From contig JAGCYH010000007.1 in the NCBI GenBank assembly GCA_017960905.1, positions 1-60,632 of the forward strand: DNA of 60,632 nucleotides, written 5' to 3'. A program made the translations under genes and the position numbers. This document shows positions 1 to 7,794 of this stretch, in pieces. Every line of letters begins with the position of its first letter. Within the stretch, counting starts at the first letter, position 1. Under the pieces are notes generated by a model. It had not been told where the DNA came from. It saw nothing but the letters and a program-made list of their open reading frames with translations, and searched no databases. The DNA comes from Bacteroidales bacterium. Its GTDB lineage: Bacteria > Bacteroidota > Bacteroidia > Bacteroidales > Marinilabiliaceae.

Positions 1-851
1 ATATATGTTGTTCCCGTTTTACCTGCTGGATAACATATCAGATTGGTTCCCACCATATCGAACAATACTCCATCTTCTGATGAATATGCTGTATTACCGC
101 TTTCCACATTTATTTCTGTCAATTTGCTGCAACTGAGGAACGCACTTACGCCGATGCTTGTTACTGAATTGGGGATGGTGACTGATGTCAGATTGCTGCA
201 AAATTGAAACGCACAGTCGCCGATGCTTGTTACTGAATTGCCGATGGTGACTGATGTAAGACCAAAGCAACTAGAAAACGCATATTCGCCAATGCTTGTT
301 ACAGAATTGCCGATGGTGACTGATGTCAGACTGTTGCAACTTTGGAACGCTCTGTTGCCGATGCTTGTGACCGAATTGGGAATGGTGACTGATTTCAGAC
401 CACTGCAACTATAAAACGCATATTCGCCAATGCTTGTTACAGAATTGCCGATGGTGACTGATGTCAAACCACTACAATAAGAGAACGCAAAGTTGCCAAT
501 GTTTGTTACTGAATTGCCGATGGTGACTGATGTCAGACTGCTGCAATTGTAAAACGCCAAATCGTCGATGCTTGTTACTGAATTAGGGATGGTGACTGAT
601 GTCAGACCGCTGCAACTTTCAAACGCTCTGTTGCCGATGCCTGTAACCGTATATAACTGTTCATTGTTGGGGTTGGTTACTTTTTCCAGGATAACGAGAG
701 CATCGGTAGGTGCAGTTGAACCTTTTGAAACAGAAACATTGGTGGTGCCTTCAATAACGGTGTATTTCAGTTTGCCAACAGTGAAAGTTGTGGCTGCCCA
801 TGCCTGCGTGGCGAGCAGGGCGGTAAATAAAAAAGATACAAATTTCTTCAT
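1..851 (-). CDS. BspA-like leucine-rich repeat secreted protein (C-terminus outside window)
   Basis: Reading the minus strand from the ATG at 851-849 gives a signal peptide (MKKFVSFLFTALLATQAWA) and then an open frame to the window edge. After about 65 residues it becomes regular 23-residue repeats of the form SVTxIGxxAFxxCxxLTSVTI, visible in the DNA as a 69-bp period. This is the Listeria-Bacteroides (BspA, LRR_5) repeat, an extracellular binding scaffold; the ligand cannot be read from sequence. No stop codon is reached, so the protein is partial. It is one of three such proteins in the window, with those at 5338 and 37115. The many short plus-strand frames here are antisense shadows of the repeat. 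Confidence 0.9.
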   Translation of the reverse strand, partial: MKKFVSFLFTALLATQAWAATTFTVGKLKYTVIEGTTNVSVSKGSTAPTDALVILEKVTNPNNEQLYTVTGIGNRAFESCSGLTSVTIPNSVTSIDDLAFYNCSSLTSVTIGNSVTNIGNFAFSYCSGLTSVTIGNSVTSIGEYAFYSCSGLKSVTIPNSVTSIGNRAFQSCNSLTSVTIGNSVTSIGEYAFSSCFGLTSVTIGNSVTSIGDCAFQFCSNLTSVTIPNSVTSIGVSAFLSCSKLTEINVESGNTAYSSEDGVLFDMVGTNLICYPAGKTGTTY

Positions 852-879
852 TTTGTTTTATTTTTAGTAATTATTTGGG

Positions 880-891
880 CAAATATATTTG
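880..891. promoter_or_regulatory. Palindromic -7 box in a divergent promoter region
   Basis: The 12-bp palindrome caaatatatttg gives TATATTTG on both strands. On the minus strand it lies about 30 bases upstream of the LRR protein start and is a plausible -7 element for it. No clear -33 partner is visible on that strand. Confidence 0.35.
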
Positions 892-939
892 TTTTTTATG
901 AGAGAAAAATGGTTGAAGTTGAAAAACTTATGCCTCTTT

Positions 940-971
940 TTTGACTTTCAAACCAGTTCGTCGTATATTGG
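940..971 (+). promoter_or_regulatory. Bacteroidota-type promoter of the ECF sigma gene
   Basis: TTTG (940-943), 20 bases, then TATATTGG (964-971), one mismatch from TAnnTTTG. The expected start of transcription is only about 8-10 bases before the sigma ATG at 987, so the leader would be almost absent. Confidence 0.55.
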
Positions 972-986
972 TCAGATTGCAGAAAA

Positions 987-1538
987 ATGGAACAATCGGA
1001 AAGGGACATATTGATACGATGCCAGCATGGCGACAAAGAGGCGTTCCGAACTATAGTTCGGAACTATCAGCGAATGGTTTTCTCGCTGTCGCTGAAGATG
1101 CTTTGCGACGAAGACGAGGCCAAAGACGCTGTGCAGGAGACATTCATCCGCGCGTGGCAAAACATCGGCTTGTACGACATTCGCCGGCCGCTGAGCACCT
1201 GGCTCTACACCATCGGCACTCGGCTGTGCCTCGACCGTATTAAGAGCCGCCGCCGTTTTGCGCCATTGCCGGCCGACGAAAACGCGCTTGCGCGTTTCGC
1301 CGCCGACACCGACAGCCAGCTTACCCTCGAAAACAACGAGTGGATATCGATTGTCAGACTGCTGGTCGAGAAGCTGAGTACGATGCAGCAGACTGTGTTC
1401 ACTCTCAGTCAGTTGGAAGGCCTCTCGGCTGCCGAAATAGAACAGATAACAGGCCTCGACGCCACACAGATAAAGAGCAACCTCTACGTGGCGCGGCAAA
1501 CGATACGCAAACAATTAAAAGAATTGGGATATGAATAA
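987..1538 (+). CDS. ECF-type RNA polymerase sigma-70 family factor
   Basis: This 183-residue protein has the two-domain architecture of extracytoplasmic-function sigma factors. Region 2 spans about residues 8-75 and includes DEAKDAVQETFIRAW, the region 2.2 core-binding helix, followed by the region 2.4 segment WLYTIGTRLCLDRIKSRRR. Region 4 spans about 120-180, with a helix-turn-helix around LSAAEIEQITGLDATQIKS. It should direct core polymerase to a small envelope-stress or surface-protein regulon. The next gene starts 8 bases inside this one (ATGAATAA overlap), suggesting translational coupling to its likely antagonist. Family assignment is firm; the regulon is unknown. Confidence 0.93.
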   Translation: MEQSERDILIRCQHGDKEAFRTIVRNYQRMVFSLSLKMLCDEDEAKDAVQETFIRAWQNIGLYDIRRPLSTWLYTIGTRLCLDRIKSRRRFAPLPADENALARFAADTDSQLTLENNEWISIVRLLVEKLSTMQQTVFTLSQLEGLSAAEIEQITGLDATQIKSNLYVARQTIRKQLKELGYE

Positions 1539-1899
1539 AACAGACGAAATACTCGAAAGGCTCAAAGGGCGGCAACCTATGGTTGCCGACGCCGACGACC
1601 TCACCGAACGCATCATGGCCAGTCTGCCCGATGTGGCCGACAGCAAGGCCGGCGCGCCAGTGCGCACTTTAGTGCGCACCCTGCGCCTGGTATCGACAGC
1701 GGCCGCCGTCTGGCTTATTGGTCTTTTCCTCTACCAGAAGTCGTATTCGGCTGAAGAACAGATAGAAACAAAAACAAATTACTATACTACCGATTTCTCG
1801 TACGGCGCAACTCTTAAGAATGTGTACACAGGCCGCCAGAAGAGAAACCAGACAAGTTTTTATTCACAAATAAAAGAGATGTATTATGAAAAGAAATAG
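1531..1899 (+). CDS. Putative membrane anti-sigma factor (short, unrecognised family)
   Basis: A 122-residue single-pass protein. About 57 cytoplasmic residues precede one hydrophobic segment (RLVSTAAAVWLIGLFLYQ), followed by about 45 extracytoplasmic residues rich in Tyr and Thr. Gene order, overlap with the sigma gene and this topology fit an anti-sigma factor, but no zinc-binding HxxxCxxC motif or other recognisable anti-sigma domain is visible. It overlaps the next gene by 14 bases, so three genes form one tightly coupled unit. Anti-sigma function is inferred from context only. Confidence 0.6.
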   Translation: MNKTDEILERLKGRQPMVADADDLTERIMASLPDVADSKAGAPVRTLVRTLRLVSTAAAVWLIGLFLYQKSYSAEEQIETKTNYYTTDFSYGATLKNVYTGRQKRNQTSFYSQIKEMYYEKK

Positions 1900-2917
1900 T
1901 TTTTTCGGAATGTTATCGGCTGTGGCAGTGGTGTTTACGTCGTGCAACGACTTCGATGGCGCGCAGATGCGCACCATCGTCAACAACGACGGCAGCTGCA
2001 CACGCGAAGTGAGCTACAGCCAGCGCAAGTCGCAGCCCCAAGGTCTCTCGTTCGGCAGCCAATGGCAGTCGCGGACCGAAGTAGGGCAGAACGACTCAGC
2101 GCTAACTGTCTACAGCAGAGAGTTTTCGAGTGTCGAAGAGCTGAGCACCGACATGCCGTTGCTCTACGACGGCGAGCCGCTCAAGGCGCAGTCGTCGCTC
2201 GAAAAACGTTTTCGGTGGTTCTACACCGAATACGTTTTCAGTGAGCGGTTTGCCTGTCTCGATGGTGTTTTCAAGCTGCCGCCGACCGACTACGCCGACT
2301 CCGACGAGGTGGGCTATTGGTTTACCGGTCAGCCCAACATTGTGCAAGGGCTCAATGGCGCTGAAGCTTCGATGAAAATTGCCAGTCTCGACCATAAGTT
2401 CGACCGTTGGATAAGTGACAACCTGATACTGACGTGCATCGAATACATCGAGTCGCACTACGACTCGATAGACAATCCGCCGGTTGGACGCGCGGAGTTC
2501 GCGCAGCTGCGCGACTCGCTCGCGCAGTTCTGCCACGTAAAGTGCGAAGAATGGTCGGATATGGTGGTGCAACCAACCGATTTGCTCCGTGAGTTCTTCC
2601 ACAGCGACGCCTACGCATTCTTCTTCGACGAGAAGAGCCCGTGCGCTCAGGAACTTAACTCGGTGTGCAAGAAGCAGATGCGGTTGCTCGACATGGCTAT
2701 GCCGTACTCGCTTGTGATGCCGGGCGAGGTAACCGACGCTGGCACAGGCACTTACACCGGCACCGAAGTGCAATATGCGCTCACCGGCGACCGCCTCATT
2801 CCGGCCGATTACTGCATAGGCGCCACTTCGCGGGTGACAAACGTCTGGGCTTACGTAGTTACCGTGCTGGTGATACTCTTCCCGATTTTAGCAAAGTTTT
2901 TCGGTCGCTATAAATGA
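1886..2917 (+). CDS. Lipoprotein with C-terminal membrane segment, partner of the ECF sigma operon
   Basis: A 343-residue protein with a lipoprotein signal (lipobox VFTSC, Cys20) and a second hydrophobic stretch near the C-terminus (about residues 318-338) followed by the basic tail FGRYK. It would be anchored at both ends, which is unusual. The body is hydrophilic, rich in Asp, Ser and Tyr, and not a family I recognise. It is translationally coupled to the sigma/anti-sigma pair, so it may be the sensory or effector partner in the envelope. An intrinsic terminator follows at 2941. Confidence 0.7.
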   Translation: MKRNSFFGMLSAVAVVFTSCNDFDGAQMRTIVNNDGSCTREVSYSQRKSQPQGLSFGSQWQSRTEVGQNDSALTVYSREFSSVEELSTDMPLLYDGEPLKAQSSLEKRFRWFYTEYVFSERFACLDGVFKLPPTDYADSDEVGYWFTGQPNIVQGLNGAEASMKIASLDHKFDRWISDNLILTCIEYIESHYDSIDNPPVGRAEFAQLRDSLAQFCHVKCEEWSDMVVQPTDLLREFFHSDAYAFFFDEKSPCAQELNSVCKKQMRLLDMAMPYSLVMPGEVTDAGTGTYTGTEVQYALTGDRLIPADYCIGATSRVTNVWAYVVTVLVILFPILAKFFGRYK

Positions 2918-2940
2918 CTGTAGGAAAATAATTTGATAAA

Positions 2941-2971
2941 AAATGCCTTGCTCAGCGCAAGGCATTTTTTT
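2941..2971 (+). terminator. Intrinsic terminator of the ECF sigma operon
   Basis: The inverted repeat atgccttgc / gcaaggcat (2943-2951 and 2957-2965, 5-base loop) is flanked by an A-run and followed by a run of T. Confidence 0.85.
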
Positions 2972-2996
2972 GTGCGTTTTTTCAACCGAAAAAAAA

Positions 2997-3037
2997 TCAA
3001 ATAATTGCATTTTTCAGGCAGAAAAATTATTTTTGCA
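2997..3037 (+). repeat. 41-bp duplicated promoter, copy 1
   Basis: Identical over 41 bases to 3513-3553. It contains TTG (3005-3007), 20 bases, then TATTTTTG (3028-3035), a full Bacteroidota promoter. The ATG of the next gene lies only a few bases downstream. See the finding on promoter duplication. Confidence 0.8.
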
Positions 3038-3039
3038 TT

Positions 3040-3258
3040 ATGGAAAAGAAACAGAGATTGGCATATTATGTAGCATGTGTGCGCGATTTTGGTGAAAGAT
3101 TCAATCTTACGCCCAACGATTCTTTTGCTTATCTCGAGTCGCATGGTGGAATGCGGTTTCTCATAGATTGCTATGAGGCAGAGCACACCTTGTCGCTCGA
3201 AGATGCTGTAGCCGATCTGATTACTGTTTGCAAGCGGAACGGAGGTATGTTGGGATGA
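3040..3258 (+). CDS. DUF3791-like small protein (first of a pair)
   Basis: A 72-residue soluble protein with the layout of DUF3791: an aromatic first helix (LAYYVACVRDFGERFNL), a central SFAYLESHGGMRFLIDCYE segment and a helical end around LEDAVADLITV. In Bacteroidota, DUF3791 genes usually sit on either side of a DUF3990 gene of ADP-ribosyltransferase-like fold. The stop overlaps the next start as ATGA (3255-3258). Here that next gene is a stump, so this protein may be an orphaned partner or antitoxin. The toxin-antitoxin role is inference. Confidence 0.65.
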   Translation: MEKKQRLAYYVACVRDFGERFNLTPNDSFAYLESHGGMRFLIDCYEAEHTLSLEDAVADLITVCKRNGGMLG

Positions 3259-3308
3259 GACTTTACCACGGTACAAATTGCGAAATACACTGGTTCATAC
3301 GCGTATGA
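3255..3308 (+). pseudogene. Internally deleted DUF3990 (ADP-ribosyltransferase-like) gene
   Basis: A 17-codon frame starting MRLYHGTNCEI, the beginning of DUF3990 proteins, whose N-terminus carries the LYHG(S/T) strand of the ADP-ribosyltransferase fold. It then passes into HWFIRV and stops. Family members are roughly 150 residues or more. Both ATGA overlaps, with the upstream DUF3791 gene (3255-3258) and the downstream one (3305-3308), are kept, so the middle of the gene appears to have been excised cleanly between its ends. Confidence 0.6.
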
Positions 3309-3520
3309 CAACTCCTGCCGAACAGAAATTCATGATTGACTGCATCGTTACCGATCTCAGTCTTTTCCTCATGCGAGACCATGGCATGACGGAAGAACAG
3401 TCATTGTCAACTATCTATAAATCAGACTTTTTTAGTAGATTGAACGATGTTGAGTCGGGGTTGTTTGCAGAAAGCTCAAACTACAATTATCATCTATTGC
3501 AGCTCGAAGTTTTCAAATAA
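3305..3520 (+). CDS. DUF3791-like small protein (second of the pair)
   Basis: A 71-residue protein beginning MTTPAEQKFMIDCIVTDLS. I chose the ATG at 3305 because it overlaps the stop of the DUF3990 stump as ATGA; an upstream TTG at 3278 is possible. Helical, soluble and related in layout to the protein at 3040 (ADP helix, then SLSTIYKSDFFSRL). Its last codons overlap the second copy of the 41-bp promoter repeat at 3513, so that repeat is part coding, part promoter. Confidence 0.6.
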   Translation: MTTPAEQKFMIDCIVTDLSLFLMRDHGMTEEQSLSTIYKSDFFSRLNDVESGLFAESSNYNYHLLQLEVFK

Positions 3521-3553
3521 TTGCATTTTTCAGGCAGAAAAATTATTTTTGCA
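3513..3553 (+). repeat. 41-bp duplicated promoter, copy 2
   Basis: Exact copy of 2997-3037, carrying TTG - 20 bases - TATTTTTG, placed about 30 bases before the lipoprotein gene at 3584. Its first 8 bases are the end of the preceding coding sequence. Confidence 0.8.
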
Positions 3554-3583
3554 GAAAATCAGAAACAAAGAGAATTCTAAAAT

Positions 3584-4240
3584 ATGAACAAAACACATTC
3601 ACTTCTTTTGATTGCGGCCTTCGCCCTCGCAGCCTGCTCGAGCAAACAGGCCGACAACGCCACTCTGGCATCGACCAATGGAGCCGAAACACCGCAAATT
3701 ACCGACGCTAACGTCGCCGAAACGGTTTTCAAACAGCACTTCCCCGAAATAACGAATTTCTGGAATCAGAATAATCAGCTTTCGTATAGCGGAAGCTACG
3801 AAGAGGAATCGGAAGGTTGCGACATGGGCGAAGAACTTGCCTGCTATCCGCTTGCCGATGGCGGCTATCTCGTTGCCTTCGGGCATAACGTCTCTGGCCC
3901 CGGATGCGCCACCGAATATTACTACTGGACCGAACAGTACAAAGACGGTGTGCTCGATACCGCCACAATAATAAAACTGCCCGAGCCTGCTCTCGAAGAT
4001 TTGCTAAATCCCAGCAAAACAGGCGATTATCAAGCCGAAATAGCCGAGTTCAAAGAGATGTACGACGAGTCGCCGCTGAGCTTCGTTTATATTACTTTCA
4101 ATCCGCCGACTGGCCTCAGCATTGTGCTTCATCCGTACGACTGCGATGAGACATATCCCGGAATGGCGGAAAGCATGCGCCATTTGAATGAAAGTCCGCT
4201 CGAATACGCCTGGAACGGCAAAGAATTTGTAAAACAATAA
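3584..4240 (+). CDS. Hypothetical lipoprotein
   Basis: A 218-residue protein with a type II signal (lipobox LAAC, Cys18, followed by SSKQ). The mature part is acidic, rich in Glu and Tyr, and looks like a small globular periplasmic or surface domain; I do not recognise the family. It is probably driven by the second copy of the 41-bp promoter and followed 21 bases later by another lipoprotein gene, so the two are likely cotranscribed. Confidence 0.72.
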   Translation: MNKTHSLLLIAAFALAACSSKQADNATLASTNGAETPQITDANVAETVFKQHFPEITNFWNQNNQLSYSGSYEEESEGCDMGEELACYPLADGGYLVAFGHNVSGPGCATEYYYWTEQYKDGVLDTATIIKLPEPALEDLLNPSKTGDYQAEIAEFKEMYDESPLSFVYITFNPPTGLSIVLHPYDCDETYPGMAESMRHLNESPLEYAWNGKEFVKQ

Positions 4241-4261
4241 CTCATTTATAATCACTCTGTT

Positions 4262-5311
4262 ATGAAAAAGCAACTTATACTTTCAGCTTTAGCAGCGCTG
4301 GCGCTTTGCGCCTGCAGCAATAAAAATAAAATTGAACCGCCTACCGCTTTCGGCGTTCTCGAACGCCTGAACCCCGAACAGGCCAAAGCAATCGAACCTT
4401 CCGACGACAGCCCCGTCGGGAACCAGTGCATAGTGTGGTACGCCGATGGTGATTATGAACGCGATGTTATGACGCGCGTATTCCAAAATGTTGATGGTGA
4501 GTGGTTTGCACTGTATCAAGAAGCCAGATTCATACCCGACGAGTTCGAAGAGATACTCCGCTTCGAGGCGTACCGCTTCAACGGCACCGAGCTCACTCTC
4601 GACAACTCGCTGCTGCCACGACCTACATTCGACGACTATGCCGCAATGGACGAACTGCTTTGGTACAAAAACGAAGACATGTTCAACAAGGCTGTTGCCG
4701 ACCACGGATATATCTACCAGATGTGCGACACCGATGGGGTCTTCGTGCGTGCGCACGAAGACATGCCGGCGCTCTACTTCAAGTGGGACGGCCGACAGTT
4801 CGCTCCCAACGCCGAAGACTATAACGACGGCATCTGCCACACCGTGATAACTATGCAAGGTCTTGGTAATGTGCATATTGGCGATGTGCCGCCAGCCACT
4901 TTCAGAGGATACACTTACGAGAATGGCATTTACAACTTCCGCCGCAGTGGCGAAGCGTTCAGCTTCGCGCTCAACGCTGAAGGCGCCATCGACACCATAT
5001 CCGTTTACAACCTGCTCTACCTCTATAAGATGTGCGCTGGTGACGAGTGCGACTACTACGGCGTGACGAGCCAGAATATAGGTTATGCCTTTGGCGAGAG
5101 CGGTGCCGCAGCCGACTACTTCGTGTTCAAAAACGGCGTCTGGGTGCGCACTCTCGAAGATGCCGATGGCGGTGCGATTGATTTCTACACCACACGCGAA
5201 GCCATAAGCAACATCTATCCCGAAGAGGGCAAGAAGGTTCTCCCTGCCGACAATCCCGAATTTGCTGATTTCGAGAGTATTTCGGAAGTGAAAATCTACC
5301 GTAAGAAATAA
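4262..5311 (+). CDS. Hypothetical lipoprotein
   Basis: A 349-residue protein with lipobox LCAC (Cys18) after a 17-residue hydrophobic signal. The mature region is acidic with many Tyr, Phe and Asp residues and no transmembrane segment. No family recognised. It lies 21 bases after the previous lipoprotein and 26 bases before the LRR gene at 5338, forming a likely envelope-protein operon. Confidence 0.72.
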   Translation: MKKQLILSALAALALCACSNKNKIEPPTAFGVLERLNPEQAKAIEPSDDSPVGNQCIVWYADGDYERDVMTRVFQNVDGEWFALYQEARFIPDEFEEILRFEAYRFNGTELTLDNSLLPRPTFDDYAAMDELLWYKNEDMFNKAVADHGYIYQMCDTDGVFVRAHEDMPALYFKWDGRQFAPNAEDYNDGICHTVITMQGLGNVHIGDVPPATFRGYTYENGIYNFRRSGEAFSFALNAEGAIDTISVYNLLYLYKMCAGDECDYYGVTSQNIGYAFGESGAAADYFVFKNGVWVRTLEDADGGAIDFYTTREAISNIYPEEGKKVLPADNPEFADFESISEVKIYRKK

Positions 5312-5337
5312 TTTCGCAACCCCATAACGCCATACTT

Positions 5338-6576
5338 ATGAAATCACTTTCAGATATCCGCCCCGCATCGGCAATGCGCCGCATCATGCTGATGCTCACC
5401 GCTTTGCTTTTCGCCGCCAATGCTGCTGTGGCTCAGATGATTGTTTCTGGTGCATGTGGCAAGACAGAAAACGACAACGTTACTTGGTCGTATACTACTC
5501 TTGCGAATACGAATATACTCACTATAGCAGGCACAGGCGAAATGGCAGATTATAATTCTAATAATCACGCACCATGGTATGAGTATAAGGACGACATAAA
5601 AACTGTGGTTATAGGCGAAGGTGTTACAAGCATTGGTAAATACGCGTTCTATGGGTTAAGCAAACTAACCTCAGTTTCTATTTCCGCAAGCGTAGCATGC
5701 ATTTGTAGTAATGCTTTCGAAGAGAGCGGACTGACTTCGATTGCGTTTGCTGAGGGCTCACAACTGACAAGCATTGGCATTTCTGCGTTCTGTGATTGTA
5801 GCCGTCTGGCCTCAATAACCATTCCTGTAAAAGTAACAAACATTGATAATTTTGCTTTCTGGGGATGCGGACTCACCTCGGTTACTTTTGCCGAAGGCTC
5901 TCAACTGACAAGCATTGGCGCCTGGGCGTTCAGTGAATGCAGCGTTCTAACATCAATAACTATTCCTGCAAGTGTAACAATAATTGGCGAAAATGCTTTC
6001 TTTAGTTGCAGTGCATTGCCTAACATTAATGTAGAAGAAGGTAATACAGAATATGCATCCGAAAATGGTGTTCTGTTCAACAAGGATAAAACAACACTAC
6101 TATGTTATCCTGCTGGCAAGACTGAATCTTCGTATAATATTCCCCTTGCTGTAACAAACATTAGCACAAATGCATTCTTTAAATGCAGCGATCTGACTTC
6201 GATAACTATTCCTGCAAGCGTTACGAGCATTGGCTATTCCTCATTTATGAATTGCGGCGGACTGACTTCGGTAACCATACTTGCCCCTTCATTAGAAACA
6301 TATGGGAATAAAGCTTTCGACAACAACGCCGCAGGGCGTAAGATATATGTGCCCGAAGAGAGTGTGGATACCTATAAAGCCGGATGGCCCTACTATACAT
6401 ATGATATATTCCCTATACCCGATGACCCTACAAGCATTGGCAACGCCACAATGCCGAGCGGCAACGCTCAGGCAGCCGACGAGGCGTGGTACTCGCTCAG
6501 CGGCGCCAAACTCAACGGCAAACCGACCGAGCGCGGTGTATATCTGCACCAAGGGCGCAAAGTGGTGGTGAAGTGA
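5338..6576 (+). CDS. BspA-like LRR secreted protein with C-terminal sorting-like tail
   Basis: A 412-residue secreted protein. A hydrophobic signal ends near AANAAVAQM (about residue 33); the true start may be one of the internal Met codons, since the first 12 residues are not signal-like. An N-terminal SGACGKTENDNVTWSY domain is followed by LRR_5 units (SIGxxAFxxCxxLTSITIPxSV), interrupted at about residues 225-260 by a longer unit (YASENGVLFNKDKTTLLCYP) common in this family. The tail YSLSGAKLNGKP...GVYLHQGRKVVVK resembles the short C-terminal domain on many Bacteroidota secreted proteins. Likely surface binding; ligand unknown. Confidence 0.87.
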   Translation: MKSLSDIRPASAMRRIMLMLTALLFAANAAVAQMIVSGACGKTENDNVTWSYTTLANTNILTIAGTGEMADYNSNNHAPWYEYKDDIKTVVIGEGVTSIGKYAFYGLSKLTSVSISASVACICSNAFEESGLTSIAFAEGSQLTSIGISAFCDCSRLASITIPVKVTNIDNFAFWGCGLTSVTFAEGSQLTSIGAWAFSECSVLTSITIPASVTIIGENAFFSCSALPNINVEEGNTEYASENGVLFNKDKTTLLCYPAGKTESSYNIPLAVTNISTNAFFKCSDLTSITIPASVTSIGYSSFMNCGGLTSVTILAPSLETYGNKAFDNNAAGRKIYVPEESVDTYKAGWPYYTYDIFPIPDDPTSIGNATMPSGNAQAADEAWYSLSGAKLNGKPTERGVYLHQGRKVVVK

Positions 6577-6865
6577 TGATTATCACAGAGGGCGCTGAGG
6601 AAACAGAGGACACGGAGATAATTACGAATTACGAATTAGGAAACGAAGTTCGGCGCAGCCAATTACAAAAATTAACTACGGAACACACGAAAAACACGGA
6701 ATAATTCATCACCGAATAAAACAAACGGAACGAATGACGCCTTACGGCGTCTGACGAAAGGAACTAATTGATAATGAACGATTAATAATGCACATTAGAC
6801 GCACGTCCGTGCGTCTCTACACATTACGCATTACTCTTTACGCATTACTCTTTACTCTTTAAAAT
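6577..6865. other. Intergenic stretch with inverted and short tandem repeats
   Basis: No gene seen. It holds a hairpin gacgcc-TTAC-ggcgtc (6736-6751), a 9-bp hairpin agacgcacg/cgtgcgtct (6797-6805, 6808-6816) and a short tandem repeat of acgcattactcttt (about 6826-6853). None has the T-run of a clear terminator. Confidence 0.6.
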
Positions 6866-7480
6866 CTATACTCTAAAATACTGGCTCAGAGATGTTTCTT
6901 TGTCGTTGGCGGCGGCTGCGAAGAGATAGCAGTGCAGTTCGCCGTCGGGAGCGGGCATAGATAGGCGGCCCTCGGCGCGTAGCGCCGGGGCGCTAACCAC
7001 GCGTATGTAGTTTTCGGCGGTAGAGTATACCGCCAGATACACTTCGTCGGTACCATCGGCGGGCGGAATGTTGCCTTTGGGCGCCCAAGTGGCCACAATG
7101 TTGTCGCCGTCGCGCTCTACGCGCGCCTCGGCCAGATTTGGCCGGCGCCCTTTGCTCACAATCACTTTCGAGTAGTCGATGGCGCATTCGGGAGCATCGC
7201 CCACCACGCCCAGCGCCCACAGCTCCGAGAAGGCCACGCAGTGCACCATCTTCTCGTCGAGCTGGGCACGGAACCCTATGCTGAACGCCGGAACAAACGA
7301 TGGTATTATCTTGCGCAATGCGGCAAACCGCATTCGCGCATTCTTCTGATTTTCAGACGCTTCGACCTGAGGCTTCTGCGGCAGCGCGCGTATCACGGGC
7401 TGCCCTTTGCGTATGTAACCTACCACTGTGCCCACCTTGCCGGTGAATCCGCCTAATATTCCCATGTTCAGTTTTGCCAT
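6866..7480 (-). CDS. DUF6266 family protein
   Basis: A 204-residue protein opening MAKLNMGILGGFTGKVGTVV, the hallmark start of DUF6266 proteins common in Bacteroidota, where it is followed by a variable C-terminal half. No signal peptide or membrane segment. Function is unknown; the family often occurs as single genes near surface or phage-like loci. A near-perfect promoter lies upstream at 7536-7567. Confidence 0.82.
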   Translation of the reverse strand: MAKLNMGILGGFTGKVGTVVGYIRKGQPVIRALPQKPQVEASENQKNARMRFAALRKIIPSFVPAFSIGFRAQLDEKMVHCVAFSELWALGVVGDAPECAIDYSKVIVSKGRRPNLAEARVERDGDNIVATWAPKGNIPPADGTDEVYLAVYSTAENYIRVVSAPALRAEGRLSMPAPDGELHCYLFAAAANDKETSLSQYFRV

Positions 7481-7535
7481 CGTTGCTCTGTTTTAATGGT
7501 TTATCTGTCTTGTTTTATTCTTGTTTTTACACCGG

Positions 7536-7567
7536 CAAATATATGTATTATTTTTGAATCAAACAAA
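7536..7567 (-). promoter_or_regulatory. Promoter of the DUF6266 gene
   Basis: Reading the minus strand: TTTG (7567-7564), 20 bases, TATATTTG (7543-7536). This matches the Bacteroidota consensus fully. Confidence 0.75.
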
Positions 7568-7615
7568 TATTTTTTTAGAAAAAAAATAGTACCTTAGTAG
7601 TAGAAAAGTAGTAGA

Positions 7616-7649
7616 AAAGTAGTGGCGAACGACTATTCGCCACTACTTT
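7616..7649. repeat. 14-bp hairpin in the 7481-7794 gap
   Basis: Perfect inverted repeat aaagtagtggcgaa / ttcgccactacttt with a 6-base loop, preceded by short direct repeats gtagtagaaaa. No T-run follows on either strand, so it is not a clear terminator. The rest of the gap holds the DUF6266 promoter and a TATTTTTG box (7766-7773) that may serve ftsX. Confidence 0.6.
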
Positions 7650-7794
7650 CCCCAAATAGGAAAAACACTCGCGCCAGTTTTATCACAGCCAGGAAATCCA
7701 CGCCGTTGTCTGCCAGTCAGATAGTTAATCTTTGTTAATTCTGTACAAAACGGAAAAGAGTGTAGTATTTTTGTCGGTATTGTAGCATAACTAT

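Noticed and set aside
1..640. Non-coding tandem repeat of 69 bp
   Set aside because: The period is exactly 23 codons and the minus strand encodes a continuous LRR_5 protein with a signal peptide.
223..867. Small plus-strand proteins rich in VTELPMVTDV
   Set aside because: They are antisense readings of the LRR repeat.
3255..3308. DUF3990 stump as a sequencing error
   Set aside because: About 400 bases or more of the family are missing while both overlapping junctions are intact, which single-base errors cannot produce.
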